Origin: Pseudomonas sp. GM74
GTDB taxonomy: Bacteria > Pseudomonadota > Gammaproteobacteria > Pseudomonadales > Pseudomonadaceae
Length of the DNA: 45,930 nt
NCBI RefSeq assembly: GCF_000282455.1
Contig: NZ_AKJG01000071.1
Coordinates: 1-45,930 of the forward strand
Direction of reading: 5' to 3'
Shown piece after piece: positions 16,323-25,747 of the stretch (within the stretch, counting starts at the first letter, position 1; the number at the start of each line of letters is the position of its first letter). Below the pieces are notes generated by a model that worked only from the letters and a program-made list of their open reading frames with translations, was not told where the DNA came from and did not search any database. The position numbers and the translations under genes are program-made.

Positions 16323-17728
16323 GCTTGAACCTCCATAGTGGTTTTATTCAGACTGTTCACCGGCACTGGCACGGCAGTGAGGTGCTGCGCGCTGACGGTT
16401 TGCGTCGGTACGCTGTTGTTGAGCGCTTCGAGACGGATCAGGCGGTTGTTGACGAAACCGAACAGGGTGTAGCCGACGATCGTGGCCACGCCGCCCAGCA
16501 TCAGGGCCTGCTCACCGGAACTGTAAAGCGCCAGGTAGCTGTAGGCCGCCGCGATCAGGGCAATGACGTTGGTCGCCAGTGCCTTGCCTTCCGGCACGTT
16601 GGAGACTTTCTGCATGGTCATCAGCGCGGCCATGGACAGGATGTACGGCACCAGGTTGGTGACCACCGCGAGGTTGACCAGGGTGTCGAACTGTTTGCTC
16701 AGGTCCGGGCTGATGGTAAGCAGGGCCAGCGCGGTCTGTGCCGCCAGCAGCACCAGCATGCCGACAATCGGCGTTCCCGCTTTGTTGCCCTTGGCGAAGA
16801 TCGACAGGAAGTAACCGGTGTCCGCCGAGCTTTTGTACACCTGGGCGATGGTGAACTGCCAACCCAGCAGCGAGCCGATGCAGGCGAGCACCATGGCCGC
16901 CATCACGATGTCGCCGACCATTGGGGTGAACATCTTGGCGAACACCAGGCCGAACGGCGCGGTGGACGCAACCAGTTCTTCGTTGCCGACGATACCGAAG
17001 ATGACGTTGGTGGAGACGATGTAGATCACCGCCGCCCCCAAGGTGCCGCCCAGCACGGCAATCGGTACGTTGCGCTCAGGGTTTTCCACCGCGTCGGTGT
17101 TGGCACAAGCCGATTCCAGACCGAGGAAGGCCCACAGGGTAATTGCCACCGAGGCGCCTGCTGCTTCGAACCAGCCCTTGTCGTGGGGGTTCCAGCCGGC
17201 GGCGTAGACACTGCTGTCGAACCAGAACCAGCCCACCGTGGAGACCAGCACCACCGGTGCAATCACCCCCCAGACCGTCACCGCGCCGATACGGCCGGTA
17301 ATGCTGGCACCGCCAAAGTTGGCGAAGGTGGTGATCCACAACAGGGCAATAGTGGCCAGGCCTACTTGCAGCGAATCAAGTTTTATCCCGAACAACACCT
17401 GTATATAGCCGACCGCGGTAATACTGATCGCAACGTTGGCAATCAACAGCGAGAGGCCATAGGTGTAGTTGGTGATGTAGTTACCGGCTTTACCGAAGGT
17501 GTATTCGGCGTAACCGCCCATGCCACCGGTCTTGCGGCTGAGCATCCCGCATCGCGCAAAGGCGTAGGCCAGAGCGAGGGAACCGGTGGCCGTTATCAGC
17601 CAGGAGAGGATCGAAATTGCACCGACTTCCGCGAGTTTCGTCGGTAGCAGGATAATTCCTGAGCCCAACATGTTGACGGCGGTCAACATAGTCAGTTGCC
17701 CCACACTCATTTTCTTTGCGACTGACAT
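16319..17728 (-). CDS. potE: PotE-like amino acid/polyamine antiporter
   Basis: A 469-aa APC-superfamily transporter with about 12 membrane spans. Near-signature matches to E. coli PotE include MLGSGIILLPTKLAEVG, CGMLSRKTGGMGGYAEYTFGK, LWAFLGLESACANTDAVENP and LLGWQFTIAQVYKSS. PotE exchanges ornithine for putrescine. It is about 30 residues longer than E. coli PotE because of a C-terminal tail. It is the promoter-proximal gene of a two-gene operon with the decarboxylase. GTGAGG precedes the ATG. The upstream 183-bp AT-rich gap holds a perfect 9-bp inverted repeat. Confidence 0.88.
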   Translation of the reverse strand: MSVAKKMSVGQLTMLTAVNMLGSGIILLPTKLAEVGAISILSWLITATGSLALAYAFARCGMLSRKTGGMGGYAEYTFGKAGNYITNYTYGLSLLIANVAISITAVGYIQVLFGIKLDSLQVGLATIALLWITTFANFGGASITGRIGAVTVWGVIAPVVLVSTVGWFWFDSSVYAAGWNPHDKGWFEAAGASVAITLWAFLGLESACANTDAVENPERNVPIAVLGGTLGAAVIYIVSTNVIFGIVGNEELVASTAPFGLVFAKMFTPMVGDIVMAAMVLACIGSLLGWQFTIAQVYKSSADTGYFLSIFAKGNKAGTPIVGMLVLLAAQTALALLTISPDLSKQFDTLVNLAVVTNLVPYILSMAALMTMQKVSNVPEGKALATNVIALIAAAYSYLALYSSGEQALMLGGVATIVGYTLFGFVNNRLIRLEALNNSVPTQTVSAQHLTAVPVPVNSLNKTTMEVQA

Positions 17729-17813
17729 TCCGTTGCCTCACTTAGTTGGCGATTGAGAGTCTTAGCTATAGCAAAGGATTGAAAACTCGCAAGAAATGGC
17801 CTCAGCCATCTCG

Positions 17814-17837
17814 TTTTTTGCACTCATTTGCAAAAAA
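17814..17837. promoter_or_regulatory. Inverted repeat between divergent genes
   Basis: TTTTTTGCA and TGCAAAAAA separated by six bases form a perfect 9-bp inverted repeat, 86 bp upstream of the antiporter start and 75 bp upstream of the divergent small gene. It could be an operator or part of an UP-element-like AT tract. Confidence 0.4.
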
Positions 17838-17911
17838 GGCACGATGCTGGCCCCCAAGTTTAAAAATCCCCCGCAAAATTAGTTCATTTTCAACTAGTTA
17901 GATAGGTCAAG

Positions 17912-18241
17912 ATGCGCAAGATATGGATCGCGTTAATTCCGCTAGTTGTTGCGGGTATCACCAATTCGACGCAAGCCAAAGAACTGGCCACCCAGGATCA
18001 ATATATGTGCAGTTGGGGTGCTGGCACCGCTGCAAGGGCGCAGGAACTCAAGCTTTCAGGGGTTTCTCTGTACGCCGCGCGGCAGAAAATCCAGGCCTAC
18101 AAGTTCGCCAAAACATGGATGCGCATGATGGCACTTGGTATTACAGAACAAACTTATGACAGTTCGTCGCGATTGAAACCGACTGCTGTGCGGCAAAGCT
18201 TTTATGAGGACTGCGTCAGGTACAAGTTGGCGCGTAAATAA
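17912..18241 (+). CDS. Hypothetical small secreted protein
   Basis: A 109-aa protein with a signal peptide (about 1-22, TQAKE). The mature part has two cysteines far apart (C33 and C101), a helical middle (GVSLYAARQKIQAYKFAKTWMRM) and ends YEDCVRYKLARK. I do not recognise a family. Its coding and upstream sequence is noticeably more AT-rich than neighbours, which may mean recent acquisition or fast evolution. It is divergent from the antiporter gene. Confidence 0.7.
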   Translation: MRKIWIALIPLVVAGITNSTQAKELATQDQYMCSWGAGTAARAQELKLSGVSLYAARQKIQAYKFAKTWMRMMALGITEQTYDSSSRLKPTAVRQSFYEDCVRYKLARK

Positions 18242-18364
18242 GGAAGAAGCGGACGCCGGTCGGATTAACCGCGGTGTGGGGCTGCGACGTCTATATTGAT
18301 TGACCATCCCAGCGACCCGATGGGGTGCAAAACCGGTTTCTTACAACTCAATCAGGAGGTCACC

Positions 18365-18781
18365 ATGAGCCAGATCGATAAAGTGTTGTACACCGCCCAA
18401 ACCCACACCACCGGCGGGCGTGACGGCGCGTCCCGCAGTTCCGACGGGATCCTCGATGTAAAGCTTTCATCGCCAGGCGCGGGCGGTGGCGGTACCAACC
18501 CCGAGCAACTGTTCGCTGCCGGGTGGTCAGCCTGTTTCATTGGCGCCATGCAGGTGGCAGCCAGGGAAATGAAAGTGGCGTTGCCCAAGGATGTGGCCGT
18601 CGATGCCGAAGTTGATTTGGGCACCAATGAAGGCGGCTACCTGCTGCAGGCGCGGCTCAATGTCAGTCTGCCGGGGCTGGACCGTGAAACTGCGCAGAAA
18701 GTCGTCGACACCGGGCACCAGTACTGCCCGTACTCGAAAGCCACGCGCAACAACATCAACGTCGTGCTCAAGCTTGTTTGA
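18365..18781 (+). CDS. ohr: Organic hydroperoxide resistance protein Ohr
   Basis: A 138-aa thiol peroxidase that reduces organic and fatty acid hydroperoxides. The active site is complete: R19 (GGRDG), E47 and reactive C57 (NPEQLFAAGWSACF) and resolving C121 (HQYCPYSKATR). A perfect AGGAGG lies 5 bases before the ATG at 18365; the frame is open further upstream but without a site. No OhrR-type MarR repressor is adjacent. Confidence 0.96.
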   Translation: MSQIDKVLYTAQTHTTGGRDGASRSSDGILDVKLSSPGAGGGGTNPEQLFAAGWSACFIGAMQVAAREMKVALPKDVAVDAEVDLGTNEGGYLLQARLNVSLPGLDRETAQKVVDTGHQYCPYSKATRNNINVVLKLV

Positions 18782-18796
18782 GTTGACGTTAATCTA

Positions 18797-18865
18797 AAAA
18801 AGATCGCAGCCTGCGGCAGCTCCTACACCGATTTTGCAGGAGCTGCCGCAGGCTGCGATCTTTTT
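18797..18865. terminator. 28-bp inverted repeat, likely bidirectional terminator
   Basis: Arms starting AAAAAGATCGCAGCCTGCGG and ending in TTTTT, 28 bp each and perfect, with a 13-base loop, lie between the convergent ohr and PCu(A)C genes. T-runs exist on both strands. The same palindrome family recurs at 36071-36143. Confidence 0.75.
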
Positions 18866-18881
18866 GCTGTTGCGAGGAAAA

Positions 18882-19391
18882 TCAATTCATCTTGCTGTGA
18901 TCATGCGCCATGTTGCCGTGATCCATGGTGCCAATCGCCTTGGCAACGGCTTCAACCTGGATCGACTCTTTCTCGCCCTTGGCGTCTTCGACGGTCAGGG
19001 TCAGCGGCACCTTGTCGCCTTCCTTGATCTGGCCCGTCAGGTTCATGAGCATGATGTGGTAGCCATTGGGGTCCAGGCTCACCGCTTTACCAGCCGGCAG
19101 TGCCACGGCGTCCACCTGCTGCATTTTCATCACGTCGTCTTTCATGCTCATTTCATGAATCTGCACCAGCCCGGCAACCGGCGTTTGCACGCTCAGCAAT
19201 TTGCTGTCGCTACTGGCGGTGACGGTCATGAAGGCGCCGCTCGACGGCTGGCCGGCCACGGTGGCGCGGACCCAGGCGTCGTCGACCCGGGTTTGTGCCG
19301 ATACCTGAAGGGCCAGGCCGATCAGGGACAGGCCCAGTGCCAGTTGCCTGCAACCTTGCACGAAGCGGTTTTTAGCCTGCGGGGCATTCAT
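18882..19391 (-). CDS. PCu(A)C family periplasmic copper chaperone
   Basis: A 169-aa copper chaperone for cytochrome oxidase assembly. Signal peptide at about 1-32. The Cu(I) motif is HEMSMKDDVMKM followed by YHIMLM, matching the family's H(M)x10Mx21HxM pattern. The C-terminus carries an extra Met/His tail (MDHGNMAHDHSKMN), likely additional copper-binding. The start is one base after the SCO gene stop, so both are one operon and probably pass copper to the CuA site together. Confidence 0.93.
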   Translation of the reverse strand: MNAPQAKNRFVQGCRQLALGLSLIGLALQVSAQTRVDDAWVRATVAGQPSSGAFMTVTASSDSKLLSVQTPVAGLVQIHEMSMKDDVMKMQQVDAVALPAGKAVSLDPNGYHIMLMNLTGQIKEGDKVPLTLTVEDAKGEKESIQVEAVAKAIGTMDHGNMAHDHSKMN

Positions 19392-19392
19392 T

Positions 19393-19998
19393 TCAGCAAA
19401 CCTCCATCACGGTGAGCAGGTCTTCTGCGCACTCTTTGGCCGTCAGGGACGCGGACAGTCCCAGGCGCAGATTGCCCCGGGAGTCGAAGACATAGCTGGT
19501 CGCGGTATGGGAGAGGGTATAGGTATCGCCGCTCGGGACCTTCTCAAAGAACACGCCGAACTCCTTGGCGGTGGCGGCGGTTTCTTCAAGCGTGCCGTAC
19601 AGGGCTTCGAAACTCGGGTCGAAAGCCTTGACGTATTTGTCGAGCAACTCTGGCGTGTCGCGTTCAGGGTCCAGGGTGATGAAGATCACCTGCAGCCTTT
19701 CGCCATCGCGCCCCATCAGCTTCTTGGCCTGCGCGGCGCGGGCCAGGGTGGTCGGGCACACGGCCGGGCACTGGGTGAAACCGAAGAACACCATCGGCAT
19801 CAGGCCGCGATAGCTGCCCAGCATCCTGGTTTCGCCCTCGGCATTCGTGAGCTTGAAGTTACGCCCCATGATCTTGTCGCTGAGGTCTTTGCCGTAGTTG
19901 AACGACAGCTTGCTGCTGTCGTCGCAACCGGCGAGCAGGCCCAGGCTCAACAGGCCCATGCCTTGCAGGACAGTCCGGCGGGTATACAAAGTACTCAT
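19393..19998 (-). CDS. SCO1/SenC family protein
   Basis: A 201-aa thioredoxin-fold copper protein. The N-terminus (TRRTVLQGMGLLSLGLLAGC) combines a twin-arginine with a lipobox, so it is probably exported and lipid-anchored. The copper site is C-x3-C (FTQCPAVCPTT) plus a distal histidine (LSHTATSYVF). I choose the ATG at 19998; an ATG four codons upstream is possible, and neither has a strong ribosome site. It is followed at once by the PCu(A)C chaperone gene. Confidence 0.92.
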   Translation of the reverse strand: MSTLYTRRTVLQGMGLLSLGLLAGCDDSSKLSFNYGKDLSDKIMGRNFKLTNAEGETRMLGSYRGLMPMVFFGFTQCPAVCPTTLARAAQAKKLMGRDGERLQVIFITLDPERDTPELLDKYVKAFDPSFEALYGTLEETAATAKEFGVFFEKVPSGDTYTLSHTATSYVFDSRGNLRLGLSASLTAKECAEDLLTVMEVC

Positions 19999-20152
19999 GG
20001 AAAAAAGCATCCTGTTGAACAGGCTGAAACTGACAGCGTGGTGACTGTACAGACGAAAAAATCGGGGGGATCTTAACAAACTGTGCCGGTAGCGGCGGGG
20101 TGGATACGACCATTGGACCGGCGCAGAGGCGTGACATAGTGTCGCGCCGTCA

Positions 20153-20176
20153 GGGCGAGAGAGCTCCCTCGCCACA
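20153..20176. repeat. Short palindrome after chaN
   Basis: A degenerate copy of the GTGGCGAGGG palindrome, 3' of the ChaN gene. It may end the phu transcript, though it lacks a clear T-run. Confidence 0.4.
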
Positions 20177-20177
20177 A

Positions 20178-21062
20178 TTAACGACGCAACTTCGCGCAAT
20201 GATCCTGTTCCGGCTGTGCAGCCGTGTACCACACGTAATCCGCGCTCTCGGCGGTCACGGTCTTGCCCGCTTCGGCGAGGATCAGCACCGCAGTGCCTTC
20301 ACCGGCACCGAGGTCTTTCAAGTGCAGCGGCACCCCCAGATCCTTGCGCACATGAAAGGCCCCGGCCAGCAGCAACGCCGGCGTCGGCGCGGCCATCAGG
20401 CGCTCGGCCATGCGCCGGTCGCGTTGTTGCTGCACGGCGAGCATGGCCGGCATTTGTGATTCGGGCAGCAGACCGCAATGGGATTGGCGGATGTCGTCCA
20501 GCAAGGTCGCCTGCACCTGTCGGGTGGTGGACGCTTCGCCTTTCAACTCAGGGCGCTGTCGGTAGATCTGCATGATCTGCGCGCGGTCCAGATTCGCTGC
20601 CAGCAGTGGATAGGGTTGGCGCAGCGCGTAGGTGACGAGGGCACCGTAGACGCTCCAGTCCCAATTGGCCTGCCAGGCCAGCGCCTTGAACGCATCCGCC
20701 GGCGGCTGGCCAGCGCGGGTCGCGGCTTGCGCGGCATCGACTTTGGCCTGTTGATCGGGGTTGAGCATCTCCATCAGCAGGCTGCCCTGGGCACGCTGTG
20801 CCGCCAGCTCGCGCAGCAACCACAATTGCAGGGCGTGGTGGTCCGGGTTGTCGTGCTGTTCACCGACCAGAACCCGAGGCGCGGCGGCCAGACGCCCGAC
20901 CAATTCCTGCGGGGTCAGCGTGCGACCGCTGGCCAGTTCGCGGATGACGCCGAGATCGGCGTGATCGCGCCCCTGCGGGGCAATCGGCGCCGGGGGCGGC
21001 GTTACAGAATGGGTTTGGCAGGCAGCCAACAGGCTGAACGCACACAGCAACAGAAAGCGCAT
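20178..21062 (-). CDS. phuW: ChaN/PhuW family iron-regulated lipoprotein
   Basis: A 294-aa lipoprotein with lipobox SLLAAC at about residues 10-15. ChaN-family features are RVLVGEQHDNPDHHALQLWLL, LLMEMLNPDQQAKVD and the final LLLAGAFHVRKDLGVPLHL. Family members bind heme between two subunits. AAGGAAAA precedes the ATG. It is the last gene of the phu operon, as phuW is in P. aeruginosa; heme binding here is inferred from family and context. Confidence 0.87.
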   Translation of the reverse strand: MRFLLLCAFSLLAACQTHSVTPPPAPIAPQGRDHADLGVIRELASGRTLTPQELVGRLAAAPRVLVGEQHDNPDHHALQLWLLRELAAQRAQGSLLMEMLNPDQQAKVDAAQAATRAGQPPADAFKALAWQANWDWSVYGALVTYALRQPYPLLAANLDRAQIMQIYRQRPELKGEASTTRQVQATLLDDIRQSHCGLLPESQMPAMLAVQQQRDRRMAERLMAAPTPALLLAGAFHVRKDLGVPLHLKDLGAGEGTAVLILAEAGKTVTAESADYVWYTAAQPEQDHCAKLRR

Positions 21063-21117
21063 CGGTTTTCCTTAAATAGACAGAAGCCCCCTCGATCAAT
21101 GAAGGAGGGCGACGGTA

Positions 21118-21885
21118 TCAGCGCGCGATGATCAACGGGTGGCCGCGTTCCGGGTGTTGGTGAATCAGCACCTCCAGGCCATACACCGCCGCCAGCGCCT
21201 CGGCGGTCAGCACCTGTGCCGGTGGACCGTAGGCGTGGGGCAGGCCCTGTTGCAACAACAGCAGTTGATCGCAGTAACGTGCAGCCAGATTGAGGTCGTG
21301 CAGGATCACCAACACCGCTGCACCGCGCTCGGCGAAGTCGCGCACGGCTTGCAAAATGGTGTGCTGGTGCAACGGATCGAGCATCGACGTCGGTTCATCG
21401 AGCAGCAGGGTTTGCCCTTCGGCCCCCGGCCAGAGTTGAGCGAGCACTCGCGCCAGATGCACGCGCTGGCGTTCACCGCCGGACAGGGCCAGATAGCTGC
21501 GTCCGGCCAGATGAAGGGCGTCGGCGGCTTTGAGCGCCTCGGCGACGATTTCGGCATCGCGCACTCGGCCGCTGGCGTGAGGCAGGCGCCCCATGCCCAC
21601 GACTTCATTGACCGAGAACGCAAAGTTCAGGCTCGAACTCTGCGGCAGCACGGCCAGGCGTTTGGCCCGCTCCTGACCCGGCCAGTCGGCGAGTGGGCGC
21701 TCGTCGAGGCTGACCCTGCCTTCGCTGGTTGGCAGTTCGCCGCACAAGGCGGCGAGCAGGGTGCTTTTGCCGGCGCCGTTCGGTCCCAGCACGCCGAGTA
21801 CTTCGCCGGGGCGCAATTGGATATCGATGTTCGCCAGTACCGTGCGGTTGCCACGACGTACCAGCAAGTTGTTTGCCCGCAGCAT
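21118..21885 (-). CDS. phuV: Heme ABC transporter ATPase PhuV/HmuV
   Basis: A 255-aa ATPase that powers heme import. Walker A is GPNGAGKST, the Q-loop is VLPQSSSL, the signature is [15 protein letters not shown] and Walker B is [12 protein letters not shown], followed by the switch histidine in [13 protein letters not shown] use the ATG at 21885 ([12 protein letters not shown]), which overlaps the permease stop by one base (TGATG); the longer open frame upstream is antisense-like permease sequence. Confidence 0.95.
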   Translation of the reverse strand: MLRANNLLVRRGNRTVLANIDIQLRPGEVLGVLGPNGAGKSTLLAALCGELPTSEGRVSLDERPLADWPGQERAKRLAVLPQSSSLNFAFSVNEVVGMGRLPHASGRVRDAEIVAEALKAADALHLAGRSYLALSGGERQRVHLARVLAQLWPGAEGQTLLLDEPTSMLDPLHQHTILQAVRDFAERGAAVLVILHDLNLAARYCDQLLLLQQGLPHAYGPPAQVLTAEALAAVYGLEVLIHQHPERGHPLIIAR

Positions 21886-22922
21886 CAGGAACGCCCTCGT
21901 ACCAGCAAATAAAGAAAGAACGGCGCGCCGATCAGTGCGGTCACGATGCCGATCGGCAACTCCGCCGGCGCCAACAGCAGGCGCGCGGCCAGATCGGCCA
22001 GCAACAGCAGGCTCGCACCGGCCAGCAACGACGCGGGCAGCAACACCCGGTGATCCGGGCCGACCAGCAGGCGCATCAGGTGCGGCACCACCAGGCCGAT
22101 GAAGCCGATCAGGCCGGCCGCCGCGACGGCCGCGCCGACGCCGAGCGCCGTGCACAACACCAGCTCAAGCTTGATGCGCTCGATGTCGAAGCCCAGGTGA
22201 CGGGCCTCCGACTCGCCCAGCAGCATGGCGTTGAGTGCCGCCGCACGACGTGGCAACCACAGCGCCACGCCCAGGGTGACGATCAGCAATGGCCACAGGC
22301 GCGGATAGCTGGCGCCGTTGAGGCTGCCCAGGTTCCAGAACGTCAGGGTGCGCAGGGTCGCGTCATCGGCCAGGTAGGTGAACAGACCCACGCCGGCACC
22401 GGCCATGGCCGTCATCGCCACACCCGCCAACAGCATAGTGGCAACGTCGGTTTGCCCGTTGCGGCGACCGAAGCGATACACCACCGCCGTGACGATCAAG
22501 CCACCGGCGAAGGCGCTGACCGACAGCAGATAAGGTTCGATGGCCGGAGGCACGCCACCCAGCAGGCTGCCGCCGACGATGGCGAGGGCGGCACCCAGCG
22601 CGGCACCGCCGGAGACGCCGACCAGGCCCGGGTCCGCCAAGGGGTTGCGGAACAACCCCTGCATCGCCACGCCGGACAACGCCAGTACCGAGCCCACGGC
22701 GATGCCGAGCAGGCTGCGCGGCAGACGGATCTGACCGAGGATCAGCTCCGCCTGTTGTGTGTCCCCACCGTCAAGCGGTAACCCCAGCAGGCGCATCCCG
22801 GCCAGCAAGGTATCGCCCAGCGGCAGGCTCACCGGCCCGAGGGCCAGGGACAGCCAGAACACCAGCACCAGCAACAACAGCAGAAAGATCAAGGTCGGAC
22901 GCGGCCGGAAAATGGCCGTCAT
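21885..22922 (-). CDS. phuU: Heme ABC transporter permease PhuU (FecCD family)
   Basis: A 345-aa inner-membrane permease with about ten spans. FecCD features include [41 protein letters not shown] split over two stretches, and [25 protein letters not shown]. It overlaps the phuT stop by 4 bp and the phuV start by 1 bp, so the three are tightly coupled. Confidence 0.95.
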   Translation of the reverse strand: MTAIFRPRPTLIFLLLLLVLVFWLSLALGPVSLPLGDTLLAGMRLLGLPLDGGDTQQAELILGQIRLPRSLLGIAVGSVLALSGVAMQGLFRNPLADPGLVGVSGGAALGAALAIVGGSLLGGVPPAIEPYLLSVSAFAGGLIVTAVVYRFGRRNGQTDVATMLLAGVAMTAMAGAGVGLFTYLADDATLRTLTFWNLGSLNGASYPRLWPLLIVTLGVALWLPRRAAALNAMLLGESEARHLGFDIERIKLELVLCTALGVGAAVAAAGLIGFIGLVVPHLMRLLVGPDHRVLLPASLLAGASLLLLADLAARLLLAPAELPIGIVTALIGAPFFLYLLVRGRS

Positions 22923-23803
22923 GGGTGGGTCTCGGCTATCTGCGCCTTGACATCCGGATAGAACGCCGTGGACAGACGCGTCAAGGCGTCCGGCACACGC
23001 GGGCCAAGGCCACCGACCAGCAGCGTCGGGTCGATCACCAGCACCCGGCCATCACGCCCGGCCTGGGTTTGCGCCAGGATCGGGTTCTGTTCCAGCAGGG
23101 CTTTGCGGGCCGCATCGCCTTCCAGTTTTCCACCGGCGAAGATGATCACCTGCGGGTCCAGGCTCAGCATGGCTTCGCTGGAGACCGGTTTGTAGCCGTT
23201 GTGCTCACCCAGGCTTATGCCGCCGGCCTGCTGGATCATCCAGGCCGCCAGGGTGTCCTTGCCCGCCACTTGCAGGTTGCCACCGGAATGGCTGAGCAGC
23301 ATCAGCACCCGGGGAGCCGGTTGCTGTTGCTGCGCCAGCCTGACCCGATCGGCCTGGGTGTGCAGACGCTTGAGGTAGCCTGCCATCAGCGCCTGGGCCT
23401 CGGTTTCCTTGCCCAGCAACTGGCCGAGTTCGGTGAGGTTGTGTTGCAGGGCCGGCACGTCGGCCTTGGCCGACAGCAATTCAATGCGCACGCCGGCGGC
23501 CTTGAGTTGCTCCAGCACCGGTGGCGGGCCCATTTCGTTGCTGCCCACCAGAATGTCCGGCTTCAGGGCCAGGATGCCTTCGGCCGCCAGCGCACGCTGG
23601 TAGCCGACGCCCGGCAGGCTGTGCAGCGATGGCGGGTACTGGCTGGTACTGTCGACACCCACCAGCTTGCTTTCGCCGCCCAGGGTGACCACCCATTCGC
23701 TGAATGCGCCGCCGGCGCTGACCCAGCGTTGGGGCAGGGCGTCGGCGACGGCCATCTGGCTGACGAGCACGCCGGCACAGGCCAGCAGTGTTTTGATACG
23801 CAT
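22919..23803 (-). CDS. phuT: Periplasmic heme-binding protein PhuT
   Basis: A 294-aa substrate-binding protein with a signal peptide (about 1-20, AVADA). It carries heme from the outer membrane to the permease. The probable heme ligand is Y68 in GVGYQRALAAEG, matching the tyrosine of PhuT/ShuT proteins. Other features are RWVSAGGAFSEWVVTLG and the C-terminal LGPRVPDALTRLSTAFYPDV. AAGGAAGAG lies before the ATG. Confidence 0.94.
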   Translation of the reverse strand: MRIKTLLACAGVLVSQMAVADALPQRWVSAGGAFSEWVVTLGGESKLVGVDSTSQYPPSLHSLPGVGYQRALAAEGILALKPDILVGSNEMGPPPVLEQLKAAGVRIELLSAKADVPALQHNLTELGQLLGKETEAQALMAGYLKRLHTQADRVRLAQQQQPAPRVLMLLSHSGGNLQVAGKDTLAAWMIQQAGGISLGEHNGYKPVSSEAMLSLDPQVIIFAGGKLEGDAARKALLEQNPILAQTQAGRDGRVLVIDPTLLVGGLGPRVPDALTRLSTAFYPDVKAQIAETHP

Positions 23804-23815
23804 CGGGACTCTTCC

Positions 23816-24886
23816 TTAGCCGATCAGAGGGGTGGCGGTTTCAGCCAGGGCACGCCAGTCGTCACGCTCAGGAATGCCCGGCTTGCGCACACCGAACAAC
23901 TGGATGACCAGTTCGCCTTCGGCATCGAAACCTTCGTAGCTGGTGATGATGCCATCGACGCTCGGCTTGCGCACACGCCACAACTCGGTCACGCCGGTCG
24001 TCTTCAGGTGCAGGTTGAACATCGGGTCGAGCACGTTGAACCAGGTGTCCATCCAGCGCAGGTTGCTGACGGGGCCTGAGTGGATCTGGATGCAATGCTT
24101 GTTGCCCACGAAAACCATGATCGGCACTTCACGCTTGCCGGCTTCTTCGATGATGTGGGTCAGTTCGACGGTGGCCAGCGGTTCGGCCCACTCGTGACCG
24201 GCCAGACGCAGGGCCTGGGTGCGCGCCACGTCGTTGCGCTTGAGCAGCATGAAGAAGTCGTGGGTGTCCTTGAGCTGCGACCACTCACTGCGCAGGGTGT
24301 CGACGTCCACTTCGCTGTCGGCGCGTGGCGCCTTGGCTTGTGGCAGCGGTTGCAGGTCGAGTTCGGCCGTCTGTTGTTCGGCACGGAAACGCTCGACCAG
24401 CGGTGCCCAGGCGGCATCGAAGCTGGTGGCGGTCAGGTAGACCTTGTGCACGGCCAGACCCTGGCGGTCGAACACCTGGAGGCTGCGCTGCGGGCCGCGC
24501 GGGGTGCTTTCATCGACGGCGAACACGCTGGCCCAGCCGCTGAGGAACAGGCGCAGGTCAATGTCCGGCGAAAGCACCATACCCATCTGGCCGCTGCCCA
24601 TCACGGTCACTTCGCTGTACACGCCTTTGCGCTCGTGCACGCAATGCTCGTTGCGGGTCAGGGCCATGATGGTGCCCAGTTCGCCCAGTGCCGGCAGCAG
24701 TTCCTTCCATTCCGGGCGCAGGCGCACGGTGTCGGTGCCCAGGCGGCTGGCGGTCAGTTCAGCTTCGCTGACACCCAGTTTGGCCGCGGCATCGCGGGCG
24801 CGCAGGCCGGGTTGTTCGGCGCGCAGTTGTTGCCAGGTCTGGTACAGGGCCGGGGCGACTGGCAGGGCGGAAGTATTTGCGGTCAT
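23816..24886 (-). CDS. phuS: Cytoplasmic heme-trafficking protein PhuS/HemS
   Basis: A 356-aa cytosolic protein with two similar halves that receives imported heme and, in P. aeruginosa, hands it to heme oxygenase. The conserved ligand H209 lies in LKDTHDFFMLLKRND, the same number as in PhuS. The first half has TIMALTRNEHCVHERKG and VMGSGQMGMV; the second has PIMVFVGNKHCIQIHSGPV. I use the ATG at 24886 with AAGGAG upstream; the longer frame adds seven residues. No heme oxygenase gene is in the window. Confidence 0.95.
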   Translation of the reverse strand: MTANTSALPVAPALYQTWQQLRAEQPGLRARDAAAKLGVSEAELTASRLGTDTVRLRPEWKELLPALGELGTIMALTRNEHCVHERKGVYSEVTVMGSGQMGMVLSPDIDLRLFLSGWASVFAVDESTPRGPQRSLQVFDRQGLAVHKVYLTATSFDAAWAPLVERFRAEQQTAELDLQPLPQAKAPRADSEVDVDTLRSEWSQLKDTHDFFMLLKRNDVARTQALRLAGHEWAEPLATVELTHIIEEAGKREVPIMVFVGNKHCIQIHSGPVSNLRWMDTWFNVLDPMFNLHLKTTGVTELWRVRKPSVDGIITSYEGFDAEGELVIQLFGVRKPGIPERDDWRALAETATPLIG

Positions 24887-24903
24887 GTGATGCTCCTTCA
24901 GGA

Positions 24904-25713
24904 TCAACGGTTCGCCGTGAGGGCGAATTCTATTGGTATCTCTACACGGCTGGGCACAGCCCGGCCGTCGACAATTTCGGGACGGAAACGCCAGGTGGTC
25001 ACTGCTTCGAGAGCGGCCTGGTCAAGGCTTTCTACCCCCGAGGAACGCACCAGCGTCAGCTTGAGTTGCTGGCCGCGCTCATCGAGGCGCACCTCGATCC
25101 GCACCACACCCTGCTGGTTGCGACGGCGGGCAGTGTTGGGATAACGGGGCGCCGGGGGAGGGGTGACGAAGGACGGGCGCAGGCTGACCACCGGGGTGAG
25201 CATGGGCGCCGGAGCGGCAGCGACGGGGAGGGTCGGGTTGGCGTTCTGTGCGGGCGCGGCGGCGGGCGTCGCTGCCGGTGTCGGTCGAGTCGGGGTCTGC
25301 GCCATGGTGGCCGGAAGCTCAACGGGTTCGGCACGACGGGGTTCCGGTTTGGTTTCGCCACGAGGTCTGGCAGGCGGCTGTGGCTTGCCTGGCGCCTTGA
25401 CCTTGGACGGCTGGGTGCTGACCGGCAGCGGCTTGACCGGTGCAGGCGGTGCGGTGTCGGCTTTCGCCGTTTCAGGTTGCTTCGCAGGTGCAGGTGCAGG
25501 CGCAAGTGCTGGTGCCGGCATTGGGGCAGGCGCACGCACGGGCTGCGGCGGGGCAGGTGCGGGCACGGCAATCGGCGCCAGCGTCACCAATTGAATCGCC
25601 ATCGGCGGCTGAAAGGCCAGCAGTTCGGGCGCGGCCTGAATCTCGCGAACGAGCCATCCGGCGCTCAAATGCAGCGCAATCGATAACCCCAGACAACCCC
25701 AGAAGTGCTTCAT
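24904..25713 (-). CDS. tonB: TonB-like energy transducer
   Basis: A 269-aa protein that couples the proton motive force to outer-membrane receptors. An N-terminal membrane anchor contains a histidine (SIALHLSAGWLV), then a long Pro-Ala-Lys spacer (about 45-165), then the TonB C-terminal domain (YPNTARRRNQQGVVRIEVRL, VESLDQAALEAVTTWRF). I use the ATG at 25713; the ATG at 25746 lies in the Fur-box-like region. It heads the phu operon, 17 bp before phuS, and is likely dedicated to PhuR. P. aeruginosa phu lacks a tonB at this place as far as I recall. Confidence 0.9.
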   Translation of the reverse strand: MKHFWGCLGLSIALHLSAGWLVREIQAAPELLAFQPPMAIQLVTLAPIAVPAPAPPQPVRAPAPMPAPALAPAPAPAKQPETAKADTAPPAPVKPLPVSTQPSKVKAPGKPQPPARPRGETKPEPRRAEPVELPATMAQTPTRPTPAATPAAAPAQNANPTLPVAAAPAPMLTPVVSLRPSFVTPPPAPRYPNTARRRNQQGVVRIEVRLDERGQQLKLTLVRSSGVESLDQAALEAVTTWRFRPEIVDGRAVPSRVEIPIEFALTANR

Positions 25714-25747
25714 GCACGCTCGTTCTGATTTTGAAATAGAATGCACA

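Noticed and set aside
16319..17728. CadB lysine/cadaverine antiporter
   Set aside because: Key stretches match PotE closely and CadB only weakly.
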